This document shows positions 37,918 to 47,482 of a DNA stretch of 64,000 nucleotides, piece by piece. The position numbers and the translations under genes were made by a program. The notes beneath the pieces were generated by a model, which did not search any database, was not told the origin of the DNA, and saw only the letters and a list, made by a program, of their open reading frames with translations. Position 1 is the first letter of the stretch, and each line of letters starts with the position of its first letter. The stretch is from Clostridia bacterium. GTDB taxonomy: Bacteria; Bacillota; Clostridia; Oscillospirales; CAG-272. Location: assembly GCA_017504995.1 (NCBI GenBank), contig JAFVQC010000028.1:1-64000 (forward strand). Reading direction: 5' to 3'.

Positions 37918-38535
37918 TTATCTTTTTTTCACAATGTCCACAATTCTGACGATTGCGGGCGTAAGAATAATATTGATCAAAAACTCAACAAGGAAATTCA
38001 ATCCGGCAAGACCCAACAGTATGTAAGTGATTACACCTGTTCCACCCGCCCAAGCATACAGCGTATCCTTAAAGAATAACAGCATACCGCATACGAACAG
38101 ACCCGTATTGATAACGGGCGCGGAAAGCGCGGCAACCATTGCGCCAGCGTATTTTCTGCCGTTCGTTACCGTTGCCTCTTTCCCTCTGACCAGTCCGTAA
38201 AAGATCGCGGGGAAAAAGCCTGCCGCAATTCCTTTGACAAGACAGATCAATGCCGTACAAAAAGGATTGACTCCCCACAAAATGTTTCCACCCGGATCGA
38301 GTGCCGTGATACAGTTGATCATCACGATCAAACCGAAAGCAAATCCAAGGACAGCTCCGCCCTTTTTGCCAAACAGAATGGCTCCGACCACAACGGGAAC
38401 CAAGGTCAGGGTAATGGATACCATGCCGCCGATGGGAGGGATCATGGCGCTGACGATCTGAAGCACGACCACAAGCGCGATCAGCATGGAAATCTCAACC
38501 ATGCGAAGAATACTCTGATTTTGATTTCTTTTCAT
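37918..38535 (-). CDS. ECF transporter S-component, possibly for pantothenate
   Basis: A 205-residue integral membrane protein with about six hydrophobic segments, fitting the ECF_trnsprt S-component family that binds a vitamin and docks on the shared EcfAAT module. No EcfA or EcfT gene is near, normal for group II S-components. Its place just after coaX (pantothenate kinase) suggests pantothenate. The alternative is a link to the ilvD-leu genes it leads. GGAGG precedes the ATG. The substrate is inference. Confidence 0.75.
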   Translation of the reverse strand: MKRNQNQSILRMVEISMLIALVVVLQIVSAMIPPIGGMVSITLTLVPVVVGAILFGKKGGAVLGFAFGLIVMINCITALDPGGNILWGVNPFCTALICLVKGIAAGFFPAIFYGLVRGKEATVTNGRKYAGAMVAALSAPVINTGLFVCGMLLFFKDTLYAWAGGTGVITYILLGLAGLNFLVEFLINIILTPAIVRIVDIVKKR

Positions 38536-38574
38536 CTCGCCACCTCCAAGGTCATCCGTACAGCCCTCTGTGCT

Positions 38575-38670
38575 GTCTCAAAAAAAATATTGGTGAACAT
38601 AACCGTTCCTTTCTTCGGGACTTTCACCCGATGCTGCCGTCCGACAAACGGTACGGCGCGTAAAATTATA
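38575..38670 (-). promoter_or_regulatory. Structured leader with intrinsic terminator, candidate riboswitch
   Basis: On the minus strand a TATAAT (38665-38670) is followed by about 90 structured bases. Mutually exclusive pairings are visible: CGGG/CCCG (38616-38630) against GGTGAA/TTCACC (38623-38628 with 38592-38597), the latter followed by AATA and eight T (38580-38587) as a terminator. A long-range ACCGTT/AACGGT pairing (38647-38652 with 38602-38607) could be a pseudoknot. I cannot match it to a named class. It should control the ECF gene and the ilvD-leuACDB-ilvE genes. Confidence 0.55.
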
Positions 38671-38688
38671 ACAACGGCAAAGCCGATA

Positions 38689-39486
38689 TTATTCCACAGT
38701 GTTTTGATAAAGGAAATACAGTCCCTTCAAGGTCAGATCCCCGTCATACGAAAATCGGTATCTGCACCCTTCCTTTACGGCGTTTGCATATTCTCCCGTT
38801 ACAAACAGAGCAAGCTCCTCTGCCTTGATCTTCATTTCCTTGGCGATCCGTCCCACGAATCCGTCCAACGCCATTGCCGTTCCAAGAATAACACCCGAAC
38901 GAACCGCGTCCTGAGAATTTTTTCCCAACACCTTCGTCGGGGCGGACAGCATCACGTTCGGAAGCTGTGCGGTCTCGCCGTGAAGCAGATCCAAGGAGGT
39001 CCGAACCCCCGCAAAGATCGCGCACCCGATATACTCTCCCGACCGACTCACCGCGGAAACCGTCGTCACCGTTCCCACGTCCGCAATCACGGCAGGAACT
39101 TGACGCCTTCCTTCTTCCTTCAAGATATGCAACACCGCGGCTGTGTTGGCAACCATATCTCCCCCCAATTCCGAGGGAGAATCGATCTTAATGGGAAAGC
39201 CCGTTTTCACACCGGGACCCACAAGTAGCGGTTCTTTTCCCGAAAAGACGCGCAAGGCATCGCAAACCGTCTCGGTCAACTGAGGCACGACGGAGGAAAG
39301 GATCACTCCACTCGCCGATTGATCGGCAAGCATCTCACTCCCAAGCGCCCGAATCAGAACGAGGTATTCGTCGGAGGTCTTGTTGATATCAGTAGATATC
39401 TGAAATTTCAGGCGCAGATCCTCTGCGCTCTCACCGAAAAAACCGAAAGAAATTCTGGAATTTCCGATATTTACCGCCATCAACAT
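38689..39486 (-). CDS. coaX: Type III pantothenate kinase
   Basis: First step of coenzyme A synthesis. ASKHA fold with VNIGNSRISFG at the N-terminus, then a GPGVKTGFPI motif and DVGTVTTVSAVS. 265 residues. AGGAGGG precedes the ATG. It follows ilvC across a hairpin without T run, so it may be read through from ilvBNC. Confidence 0.93.
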   Translation of the reverse strand: MLMAVNIGNSRISFGFFGESAEDLRLKFQISTDINKTSDEYLVLIRALGSEMLADQSASGVILSSVVPQLTETVCDALRVFSGKEPLLVGPGVKTGFPIKIDSPSELGGDMVANTAAVLHILKEEGRRQVPAVIADVGTVTTVSAVSRSGEYIGCAIFAGVRTSLDLLHGETAQLPNVMLSAPTKVLGKNSQDAVRSGVILGTAMALDGFVGRIAKEMKIKAEELALFVTGEYANAVKEGCRYRFSYDGDLTLKGLYFLYQNTVE

Positions 39487-39509
39487 AAAAGCACCCTCCT
39501 CTTTTATTT

Positions 39510-39539
39510 GGAATTGTGGAGCAAACGCTCCACAATTCC
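39510..39539 (-). other. Hairpin between ilvC and coaX
   Basis: Perfect 13-bp arms (39510-39522, 39527-39539) and a 4-base loop without a T run. Partial terminator or processing site. Confidence 0.5.
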
Positions 39540-39550
39540 ATAAAAAGCAA

Positions 39551-40600
<1,050 letters not shown>

Positions 40601-41101
40601 TTAACCGTTGATATCATAGGCAACGATGCCCTTTTCCATCGCGATCGCGCCCGAACGGCACATCTCGATCTGCTCAAATCCTTTCGTCGCCTCCAGAAAA
40701 TCGTCGATCTTCTGGCTGGAGGCGGAAAGCTCCACAACGAAGCAACCGTTCGTTACGTCGATAATACCCGCATCAAAGTCCTCGATAATTCCCTTCAGGG
40801 CTTCCGCATCGTCACGCTTGGCAGAGAACTTCACCAAAAGAAGCTCGCGAATGAGACTAAAGGACGGCTCGACGGAAAAGATCATTTTCGTCTCGATCAG
40901 CTTTGCCGTCTGCTTGAGGATCTGACTGAAATTTTTCTGATCTCCCGTGGTCATCACCGTAATACGGGAAATTTTGGGATTTTCCGTAGAAGAAACGGTC
41001 AGCGAATCGATATTAAATCCCCGTTGCATAAACAGCGAAGAAACTCTCGCCAACACACCCGCATTATTTTCAACGAGGATCACCATGCATTGCTTTTTCA
41101 T
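40601..41101 (-). CDS. ilvN: Acetolactate synthase small (regulatory) subunit
   Basis: A 166-residue protein with an N-terminal ACT domain (VILVENNAGVLARVSSLFMQRGFNIDSLTV) for valine sensing and a C-terminal ALS_ss_C domain. Partner of IlvB, whose stop is 12 bases upstream. Also known as ilvH. Confidence 0.95.
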   Translation of the reverse strand: MKKQCMVILVENNAGVLARVSSLFMQRGFNIDSLTVSSTENPKISRITVMTTGDQKNFSQILKQTAKLIETKMIFSVEPSFSLIRELLLVKFSAKRDDAEALKGIIEDFDAGIIDVTNGCFVVELSASSQKIDDFLEATKGFEQIEMCRSGAIAMEKGIVAYDING

Positions 41102-41113
41102 CTCTTTTCCTCC

Positions 41114-42775
41114 TTAGTTGAAAATGGTATCGTGAACCGTACCGCCTGCGGGGATCATGGGAAGCACCTTTTCCTCCCGATCGATCTCACATTCGATCCA
41201 AACGGGTCCCTTTGCCGCCAGTGCCTTGCGCATTGCCGCTTCAAATTCGGCAGGTGTCTTGCAACGGTAACCCGTACCGCCAAACGCCTCGGCGACCTTT
41301 ACGTAATCGGTCACGCGCTCAGGCTCACTGGAAGAAAACCGTCTGCCGTAGAACACGCCCTGCCATTGACGAACCATGCCAAGCACCGCGTTGTTCAGAA
41401 TGACCGTGATCACGGGCACCTTGTAGCTTACCGCCGTACAGATCTCGTTCATATTCATATGAAGTGAGCCGTCCGAGGTAAAGTGAACCACGGGAACGTC
41501 GGGATTGGCGATCTGCGCGCCAATGGCAGCGCCGTAGCCGTAGCCCATCGTTCCCAAGCCGCCGCTGGTCAGGAAGCTCAGGGGCTTCACGTGATGGAGA
41601 TATTGAGCCGCCCACATCTGATGCTGACCCACGTCAGTCACGAAGATCGCATCCTCTCCCGCGATCTCGCACGCCGTCTCAATGACTTGATGGGGGCGCA
41701 GATGGGTCTCGGAATCCTCGGGACGGTAGTCCTCTTCACGCCACTTTTCGATCTTGGCAAACCACTCGTCGTGTGTCGCCGGCTTGATATACCGCATCAA
41801 ACGGTTCAAGACCGCCTTCACATCGCCTACGATGCTGTAATCGGCAATGACGTTTTTATTGATCTCGCCCGAATCGATATCGATATGTACGATCTTGGCG
41901 TTGTGCCCGAACTTATTGGTGTTGAGCGCCACGCGGTCACTAAAGCGCGTTCCGATGGCGATCATCACGTCGGCGCGGTTTGCCGCGCAGTTGGCAGAGT
42001 AACAACCGTGCATTCCCATCAAACCGAGATTGTGCTTCTCGCCGTATCTCAGCGCGCCTGCCGCCATCAAGGTATACGCCGCGGGAATGTCTGCCGTGAG
42101 TAACAGCTTTCTCAATTCCTCGGATGCTCCCGACAAACGAACGCCGCCGCCGAAATACACGAAGGGACGCTCCGCGCGATTGATCAACTCGGCGATCTCC
42201 TCCACGTTGCCCACCACCTCGGTGGTGCGCTCGTGAGTATCCGCCTTTGGGGCGGGAGTATAAGTAGTCCTGTCCGCAGTCACGTCCTTGGGCACGTCCA
42301 CAAGCACGGGACCGGGTCTGCCGCTGGAAGCAATACGGAACGCCTCTCGCAGGGTGTCTGCCAGATCGTCTACCTTCCGCACCACGAAGTTGTGCTTGGT
42401 GATCGGCATGGTAATGCCTGTGATATAGACCTCCTGAAAGCTGTCGCAACCGATCAGCGGCGTGGATACGTTACCCGTAATGGCTACCATGGGAACGCTG
42501 TCCATATACGCCGTCGCGATACCCGTAACCAAATTGGTAGCGCCCGGACCGCTGGTGGCGATCACCACGCCCGTTTTACCCGTAGAACGGGCGTAGCCGT
42601 CCGCGGCGTGCGCCGCGCCCTGCTCGTGGGCGGTCATGTAATGGTGGATTTTATCGCTATACTTATACAGCGCGTCGTAAATATTCAACACAGCGCCGCC
42701 CGGATAGCCGAACACGGTATCCACGCCCTGCTCCAAAAGAACGTTTACGAGAATTTCCGAACCGTTTAAAATCAT
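41114..42775 (-). CDS. ilvB: Acetolactate synthase large subunit
   Basis: ThDP enzyme making acetolactate or acetohydroxybutyrate. The catalytic glutamate is in MTAHEQGAAHAADGYARS near residue 48. The ThDP motif GDG/NN appears as TSDGSLHMNMNEI. The FAD-binding middle domain is present. 553 residues from the ATG at 42775 with GGGAGG; the frame to 42814 runs into the leader. First gene after the Leu T-box. Confidence 0.96.
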   Translation of the reverse strand: MILNGSEILVNVLLEQGVDTVFGYPGGAVLNIYDALYKYSDKIHHYMTAHEQGAAHAADGYARSTGKTGVVIATSGPGATNLVTGIATAYMDSVPMVAITGNVSTPLIGCDSFQEVYITGITMPITKHNFVVRKVDDLADTLREAFRIASSGRPGPVLVDVPKDVTADRTTYTPAPKADTHERTTEVVGNVEEIAELINRAERPFVYFGGGVRLSGASEELRKLLLTADIPAAYTLMAAGALRYGEKHNLGLMGMHGCYSANCAANRADVMIAIGTRFSDRVALNTNKFGHNAKIVHIDIDSGEINKNVIADYSIVGDVKAVLNRLMRYIKPATHDEWFAKIEKWREEDYRPEDSETHLRPHQVIETACEIAGEDAIFVTDVGQHQMWAAQYLHHVKPLSFLTSGGLGTMGYGYGAAIGAQIANPDVPVVHFTSDGSLHMNMNEICTAVSYKVPVITVILNNAVLGMVRQWQGVFYGRRFSSSEPERVTDYVKVAEAFGGTGYRCKTPAEFEAAMRKALAAKGPVWIECEIDREEKVLPMIPAGGTVHDTIFN

Positions 42776-42839
42776 CGTTACCTCCCTTCTTCGACAACGT
42801 CGAAGATTTTTCATTCCTGTTTTTTTACTCCAAAAAAAT

Positions 42840-43118
42840 CAAAAAGACCTTTATCTCTCAAAACAAAGAGACAAAGGTCATCTGTATCCTCTGCGGTACC
42901 ACTCTTATTGCCGAATAAATCAGCCACTTATGCCCTACCAATCAGTAAAGCTGTCCATGATAACGGAGACACTCCGTCCGCGTCTACGCAACCGAGTCGG
43001 TCTTCAAGCGGAAGCTCGGGGAGGAGTTTCATAGGCTCGCGTTACCGATTTCCATCACCCATCGGCTTTCTGTAAGCGCCCACACTATTACTGATTCCCT
43101 TTATCGCTTATGAATTAT
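42840..43118 (-). promoter_or_regulatory. T-box riboswitch, leucine specifier
   Basis: T-box core GAGTGGTACCGCAG at 42891-42904. Stem I specifier loop TATGAAACTCCTCCCCGAG places CTC (43024-43026, Leu) nine bases before GAG, the same register as in the other two T-boxes here. The terminator (42846-42879, GACCTTT arms) is followed by a T run. Controls ilvBNC by tRNA-Leu charging. Confidence 0.9.
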
Positions 43119-43124
43119 GTGGAT

Positions 43125-43153
43125 ATTTTATCACGAAACGATTTTTTTGTCAA
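43125..43153 (-). promoter_or_regulatory. Promoter of ilvB T-box
   Basis: Minus-strand TTGACA (43148-43153) and TAAAAT (43125-43130), 17-base spacer. Confidence 0.82.
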
Positions 43154-43206
43154 GAGAAATTTTTAAATTATTATGTTTTCTTTTTATTTTCTATAATATG
43201 CACATT

Positions 43207-43230
43207 TTTTTGCTCCCGCAAGAGCAAAAA
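43207..43230 (-). terminator. ridA terminator
   Basis: Arms TTTTTGCTC (43207-43215) and GAGCAAAAA (43222-43230); T-rich on the 3' side in minus orientation. Confidence 0.75.
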
Positions 43231-43257
43231 TCATGCACTTCACCATAATAAAGCGCC

Positions 43258-43629
43258 TTACAGCTCGGCAATGACTTCCACTTCCACCAAAACGTTTTTG
43301 GGAAGCGCCTTCGCCGCTACGCAGGATCTGGCAGGCTTTCCTACGAAGTACGAGCCGTATACGGCGTTAAACGCCGCAAAATCCGCCATGTCTGCCAAAA
43401 AGCACGTAGTCTTGACTGCCTTTTCGATGCTCGTTCCCGCCGCCTTCAGCACCTCACAAAGATTGCGGCAAACCTGCTCGGTCTGCTCCTCAATGGTGGT
43501 AGCGTGTACCTGTCCGTCCGCGGGATCGATGGCGATCTGCCCCGAGGTAAATACCAGTCCGCCCGCAATGACTGCCTGAGAGTAAGGTCCGATTGCCTCA
43601 GGCGCATTTTTCGTGTATACTTTTTCCAT
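43258..43629 (-). CDS. ridA: RidA family enamine/imine deaminase
   Basis: A 123-residue YjgF/UK114 protein that hydrolyses the 2-aminocrotonate released by threonine dehydratase. The signature arginine is in GKPARSCVAAKALPKNVLVEVEV. The N-terminal APEAIGPYSQAV is typical. Placed directly after ilvA, so the two steps are co-produced. Confidence 0.95.
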   Translation of the reverse strand: MEKVYTKNAPEAIGPYSQAVIAGGLVFTSGQIAIDPADGQVHATTIEEQTEQVCRNLCEVLKAAGTSIEKAVKTTCFLADMADFAAFNAVYGSYFVGKPARSCVAAKALPKNVLVEVEVIAEL

Positions 43630-43650
43630 GTTTTTTCTCCTTTTATTTTA

Positions 43651-44850
43651 TTAGTTTACCAAATGGAAGCCTGCGGCTACCAACGCCGCCGTAATATGTT
43701 CAATATGTTCGTAGTTCTTGGTTTCCAGAACCATACGCAAGAAGCAACCGTTGATATCCGTGGTCTCGCTGGCTCTCTCGTGGTGAACCGAGATCACGTT
43801 TCCGCCAAGCGCCGCAATGATGGTGGATACCTCCTGCAGCTGTCCTGGCTTATCCATCAGCTCAATGCAAAGATTACAGGTTCTTCCCGATTTTAGCAGA
43901 CCTCTCTCCATCACGCGGGACAAAATAGTCACGTCGATGTTACCGCCCGAAATGACGCAGGCAACGTTCTTCCCTGCCAAGGGAAGCTTGTCAAACATTA
44001 CCGCCGCCACAGAAACCGCGCCCGCGCCCTCCGCGATCATTTTGTGCTGCTCTACCAATGTCAGGATCGCCGAGGAAATCTCGTCCTCCGTCACCGTTAC
44101 GATCTCGTCCACGTATTGGGAAACCAGAGAGAAGGTATTGGCCCCCGGCTCCTTGACCGCAATACCGTCGGCAATGGTGGAAACAGAGGGAAGTCGTCCG
44201 ATCTTTCCATTCTTGATGGAGTTGAACATGCTGGGCGCGCCCGCCGCCTGTACGCCGTATACCTTGATATGGGGCGCCAGATGCTTGATGACGTACGCGA
44301 TACCCGAAATCAGACCGCCGCCGCCAACGGGAACTACCACCGCATCCAGATCCGCGCACTGATTCAACAGCTCAAGACCGATGGTTCCCTGACCCGCGAT
44401 CACGTTGTCGTCATCGAAGGGATGCACGAATGTGTAGCCCATCTCGTCTCTGAGCTTCAGGGCGTGCTTGTAGGCATCGTCGTATACGCCCTTGACCATC
44501 ACCACCTCCGCACCGTAGCTCTTGGTTGCCTCCACCTTGGAGATGGGCGCACCCTCGGGCAGACAGATGATGGAACGGATTCCGTATTTGGCGGAAGCCA
44601 GCGCCACACCCTGCGCGTGGTTTCCCGCAGAGCAGGCGATCACGCCTCTCGCCTTTTCCTCCTCGGTCAGCTGAGAGATCATATATCCCGCGCCTCTGAC
44701 CTTAAACGAACCCGTCAATTGAAGATTCTCGGTTTTCAGATAGACGTTCTTGCAGGCGGGATTGATCTTGGGGGAATGGGTCAGATCGGTCTCCCTCACC
44801 ACGTTTTTCAGCATAAAAGCCGCATGATAAACCTTATCCAAAGTAAGCAT
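43651..44850 (-). CDS. ilvA: Threonine ammonia-lyase
   Basis: PLP enzyme giving 2-oxobutanoate for isoleucine. The PLP lysine is in TGSFKVRGAGYM near residue 50, and the glycine loop is VPVGGGGLISG. At 399 residues with a single C-terminal ACT domain (from about 325) it is the shorter type, which in some species is catabolic. The Ile-specific T-box upstream argues for the biosynthetic role. Confidence 0.94.
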   Translation of the reverse strand: MLTLDKVYHAAFMLKNVVRETDLTHSPKINPACKNVYLKTENLQLTGSFKVRGAGYMISQLTEEEKARGVIACSAGNHAQGVALASAKYGIRSIICLPEGAPISKVEATKSYGAEVVMVKGVYDDAYKHALKLRDEMGYTFVHPFDDDNVIAGQGTIGLELLNQCADLDAVVVPVGGGGLISGIAYVIKHLAPHIKVYGVQAAGAPSMFNSIKNGKIGRLPSVSTIADGIAVKEPGANTFSLVSQYVDEIVTVTEDEISSAILTLVEQHKMIAEGAGAVSVAAVMFDKLPLAGKNVACVISGGNIDVTILSRVMERGLLKSGRTCNLCIELMDKPGQLQEVSTIIAALGGNVISVHHERASETTDINGCFLRMVLETKNYEHIEHITAALVAAGFHLVN

Positions 44851-44884
44851 AGTCGTGTCCTTCCTTCTTTAACAATCAAAAAAT

Positions 44885-45138
44885 CAAAAAGCCTTCGTCT
44901 CTTTTTTGAAAGAGACGAAGGCAATGCTCCGCGGTACCACTCTTTTTGTTCTTGCGAACCACTCATGTACGAAAAATACAATATTCTTTAACGCAGAAAT
45001 ACGCGCTGTTCTACCTGTGCGAGCACCATCGACAGCGTACTCAAGGGTGATTTAGCAAAAGAGACGCTTGCCGTTTCACACCAACCAACGGCTCTCTGAA
45101 AAGCGCGCATCCCGCCGCTCCCTATCATCGTAAATAAT
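44885..45138 (-). promoter_or_regulatory. T-box riboswitch, isoleucine specifier
   Basis: T-box core GAGTGGTACCGCGGAG at 44927-44942. AG motif CAGAGAGCCG and the distal GTTGGTTGGTG motif are clear. The specifier loop GCTAAATCACCCTTGAG gives ATC (45049-45051, Ile). A perfect 14-bp terminator (44891-44904, 44909-44922) is followed by TTTTTG. Controls ilvA-ridA. Confidence 0.92.
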
Positions 45139-45144
45139 ACTAAT

Positions 45145-45173
45145 ATATTACACTCTTTTTTCAAAAATGTCAA
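45145..45173 (-). promoter_or_regulatory. Promoter of ilvA T-box
   Basis: Minus-strand TTGACA (45168-45173) and TAATAT (45145-45150), 17 bases apart. Confidence 0.82.
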
Positions 45174-45227
45174 TACTCAAATTCAACAACAAACAAAAGC
45201 GCGTTTTATATTTTTTTGTCGAATTTG

Positions 45228-47462
45228 TTACATTTCAAGGATATCAAGTAGCTCTTTGATCCGTTCTACCGCCTCGGGAAGGTTCAACCGATCCACCGCG
45301 TAGGCATGCCGCAACAGCTCCGCGGGGATATATTCGTCATATTTTTCAAAAACGGGAAGCTCCTTGGGGCTGACCAAGGAAAGCGGGGTCGCGTCGGGCG
45401 CGCCGTAGCTTTGCAGCAAACGCCGAAACAATGCCTCTCCACTTCCGTGCTCCATGCGGAAGGTCATATAATTACAGCCTTCAAAATCCATTCCCGAAAT
45501 GCCGAACTCAGCGCTGACCGCACCGATCATCTTCCGAAGGGTTCGGAAGGATCTTGTCCCCAGCCACGGGAACAAACACCACGTATATCCACCAAGATAT
45601 ACGAAAGGTCGCTCGTTCATGCCCGCGTTTTTCGCCACGCGCCGCGCCATCTCCAAGCGCCTCACGGCATTCCCCTTTAAATAGGGATATACGGTATCCT
45701 CCTGCAAGACCCGACGCATCCGTTCCAATATCCTCGTATGGATCTCTCCGTATTCTCCGGGCCATGAGACCTCCATTTTCCCTTCTACACCCTTGACGAA
45801 TACCAACCGTCGCGCGGCATCCAGCTCCAACACCTCCCAGACCCGTCCCGCCAAAGCGAACCGATCGCCTACGGGAGGCGGCGTGGTGATCGTCCCCAGC
45901 TCCTCCGACTCACATCGAACCGTAAAATCCTCGCTGTCGTTGAACACCGCGTAGAACTTGAAGCTGTTCAGCAAGCGCTCTCCCGCAAGCCCTACGATCA
46001 AGCCCTTTTCCTCGGTCATTTCCAGAAAATCGTGGTTGAGCATCGACACAAGCAGCGCGCGATAGGTTTCCTTGGAAACCGCCGAAAAGGGAGAAAGCGA
46101 AAGCATTCGTTCGGCAAGCGCCGCCGCGCTCAATTCTCCGCAGGATGCCAGCATACTAAGCGTCTGATGGAACAAGAGACTCAACGGCTCTTTCTTTCTT
46201 GACGGCGGCTCGACGAATCGCTCCTCTATATACAGCTGAACGATGGCAATGGCGCGGATCAAGCCCCATGGGATCAACTGGGGTAGAGGCGCGTTCGGCA
46301 AAGGCTCTTCCTCACGGAACACCATCATCATCTCGGGGGGCTGACCGCGCCGTCCCGACCGCCCAAGCCGTTGCAGAAAGGACGAAACCGAGTTGGGGGA
46401 ATCCATTTGCAAGATACGCTCCAACCGTCCGATATCGATTCCAAGCTCCATGGTCACCGTAGCACAGGTCACCGCAAAGACCTCGTCGTTCTTCATCTTC
46501 AGCTCGGCTTCCTCCCGCAGCGAGGCGGAGAGATTGCCGTGATGAATCAGAAATACGTCGGGATCGTTCCGCTTTGCGGCGATCTGCCGAAGGGTGGCGC
46601 AAACGTATTCGGTCTCCTCTCTGGAATTGGAAAAAACCAAAGATTTCTTCTGTCTGACACACTCGTAAAGATATTCGTATCCCGCATCCATCAACGCCCT
46701 CGCGGATTTCTCCCCCGAAACGGCGAGTACGGTCTGATCGAAATTCGGATTCTGAATAAAGAAATGCTCCAGCCCCAACCGCCAACGGATCTTTTCCTCC
46801 TTAAAAAGCGGTACGTCAACTCCGCGGTCAGTCCCCGCGCAAAGCCACTCTGCCGTCCGATTGGGATCGCCCACCGTAGCGGACAACCCTACCCGCCTCG
46901 GAGAATGTCCGATCAACCGTTCCAGACGCGCAAGCTGGCAAAGGATCTGATTGCCTCGGTCACTTCCCGTCAGCGTGTGGATCTCGTCAAGCACGATAAA
47001 TCTCAAATCCGAAAACAGCCTTGGGATATCGTTGGAGCGATTGATAAGCATCGCCTCCAAGGATTCGGGCGTGATCTGCAAGATTCCCTCGGGGTGCGCG
47101 AGGAGCTTTTTCTTCCTCGATTGCGCCACGTCGCCGTGCCAATGGGTCACGGGAATACCGCTTTCCTCAAGAAGCTCTTCCATACGGGCAAACTGATCGT
47201 TGATCAAGCTTTTCAAGGGTGCGATATACAGCACAGAAATGCCCGTGGCGGGCATCTCGGAAAGACTCGTCAAAATCGGGAAAAACGCCGCCTCGGTCTT
47301 ACCGCTTGCGGTGGACGAGGTCAGAAGCAAATGACGGTCGGTCTCAAGGATCGTCCTTGCCGCCTCGATCTGTACGGCGCGCAGGCTTTCCCAGGAATGA
47401 GAATAGATATATTCCCGAATAAATACGGGAAATCGCTCAAAAATTCTGTCCGCCTCGGTCAT
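45228..47462 (-). CDS. Lhr-like SF2 DEAD/DEAH helicase (defence-type)
   Basis: A 744-residue helicase. Walker A is TASGKT (51-56), motif II DEIH (159-162), motif III SAT (194-196), motif VI QRLGRSGRRG (364-373). The Lhr-type C-terminal half resembles helicases found beside BREX type 2 and TerB proteins. The start at 47462 has GGAGGAAG; a TTG at 47486 overlaps the upstream stop but lacks spacing for a ribosome site. Third gene of a coupled unit. It probably unwinds or remodels nucleic acid under control of the ATPase upstream. Confidence 0.85.
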   Translation of the reverse strand: MTEADRIFERFPVFIREYIYSHSWESLRAVQIEAARTILETDRHLLLTSSTASGKTEAAFFPILTSLSEMPATGISVLYIAPLKSLINDQFARMEELLEESGIPVTHWHGDVAQSRKKKLLAHPEGILQITPESLEAMLINRSNDIPRLFSDLRFIVLDEIHTLTGSDRGNQILCQLARLERLIGHSPRRVGLSATVGDPNRTAEWLCAGTDRGVDVPLFKEEKIRWRLGLEHFFIQNPNFDQTVLAVSGEKSARALMDAGYEYLYECVRQKKSLVFSNSREETEYVCATLRQIAAKRNDPDVFLIHHGNLSASLREEAELKMKNDEVFAVTCATVTMELGIDIGRLERILQMDSPNSVSSFLQRLGRSGRRGQPPEMMMVFREEEPLPNAPLPQLIPWGLIRAIAIVQLYIEERFVEPPSRKKEPLSLLFHQTLSMLASCGELSAAALAERMLSLSPFSAVSKETYRALLVSMLNHDFLEMTEEKGLIVGLAGERLLNSFKFYAVFNDSEDFTVRCESEELGTITTPPPVGDRFALAGRVWEVLELDAARRLVFVKGVEGKMEVSWPGEYGEIHTRILERMRRVLQEDTVYPYLKGNAVRRLEMARRVAKNAGMNERPFVYLGGYTWCLFPWLGTRSFRTLRKMIGAVSAEFGISGMDFEGCNYMTFRMEHGSGEALFRRLLQSYGAPDATPLSLVSPKELPVFEKYDEYIPAELLRHAYAVDRLNLPEAVERIKELLDILEM

Positions 47463-47482
47463 CTCACTTCCTCCTTCCGTCG

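Noticed and set aside
38575-38670. Cobalamin or FMN riboswitch (because of GGGTGAAAGTCCCG)
   Set aside because: Length is far too short and the B12 box or second FMN arms are absent.
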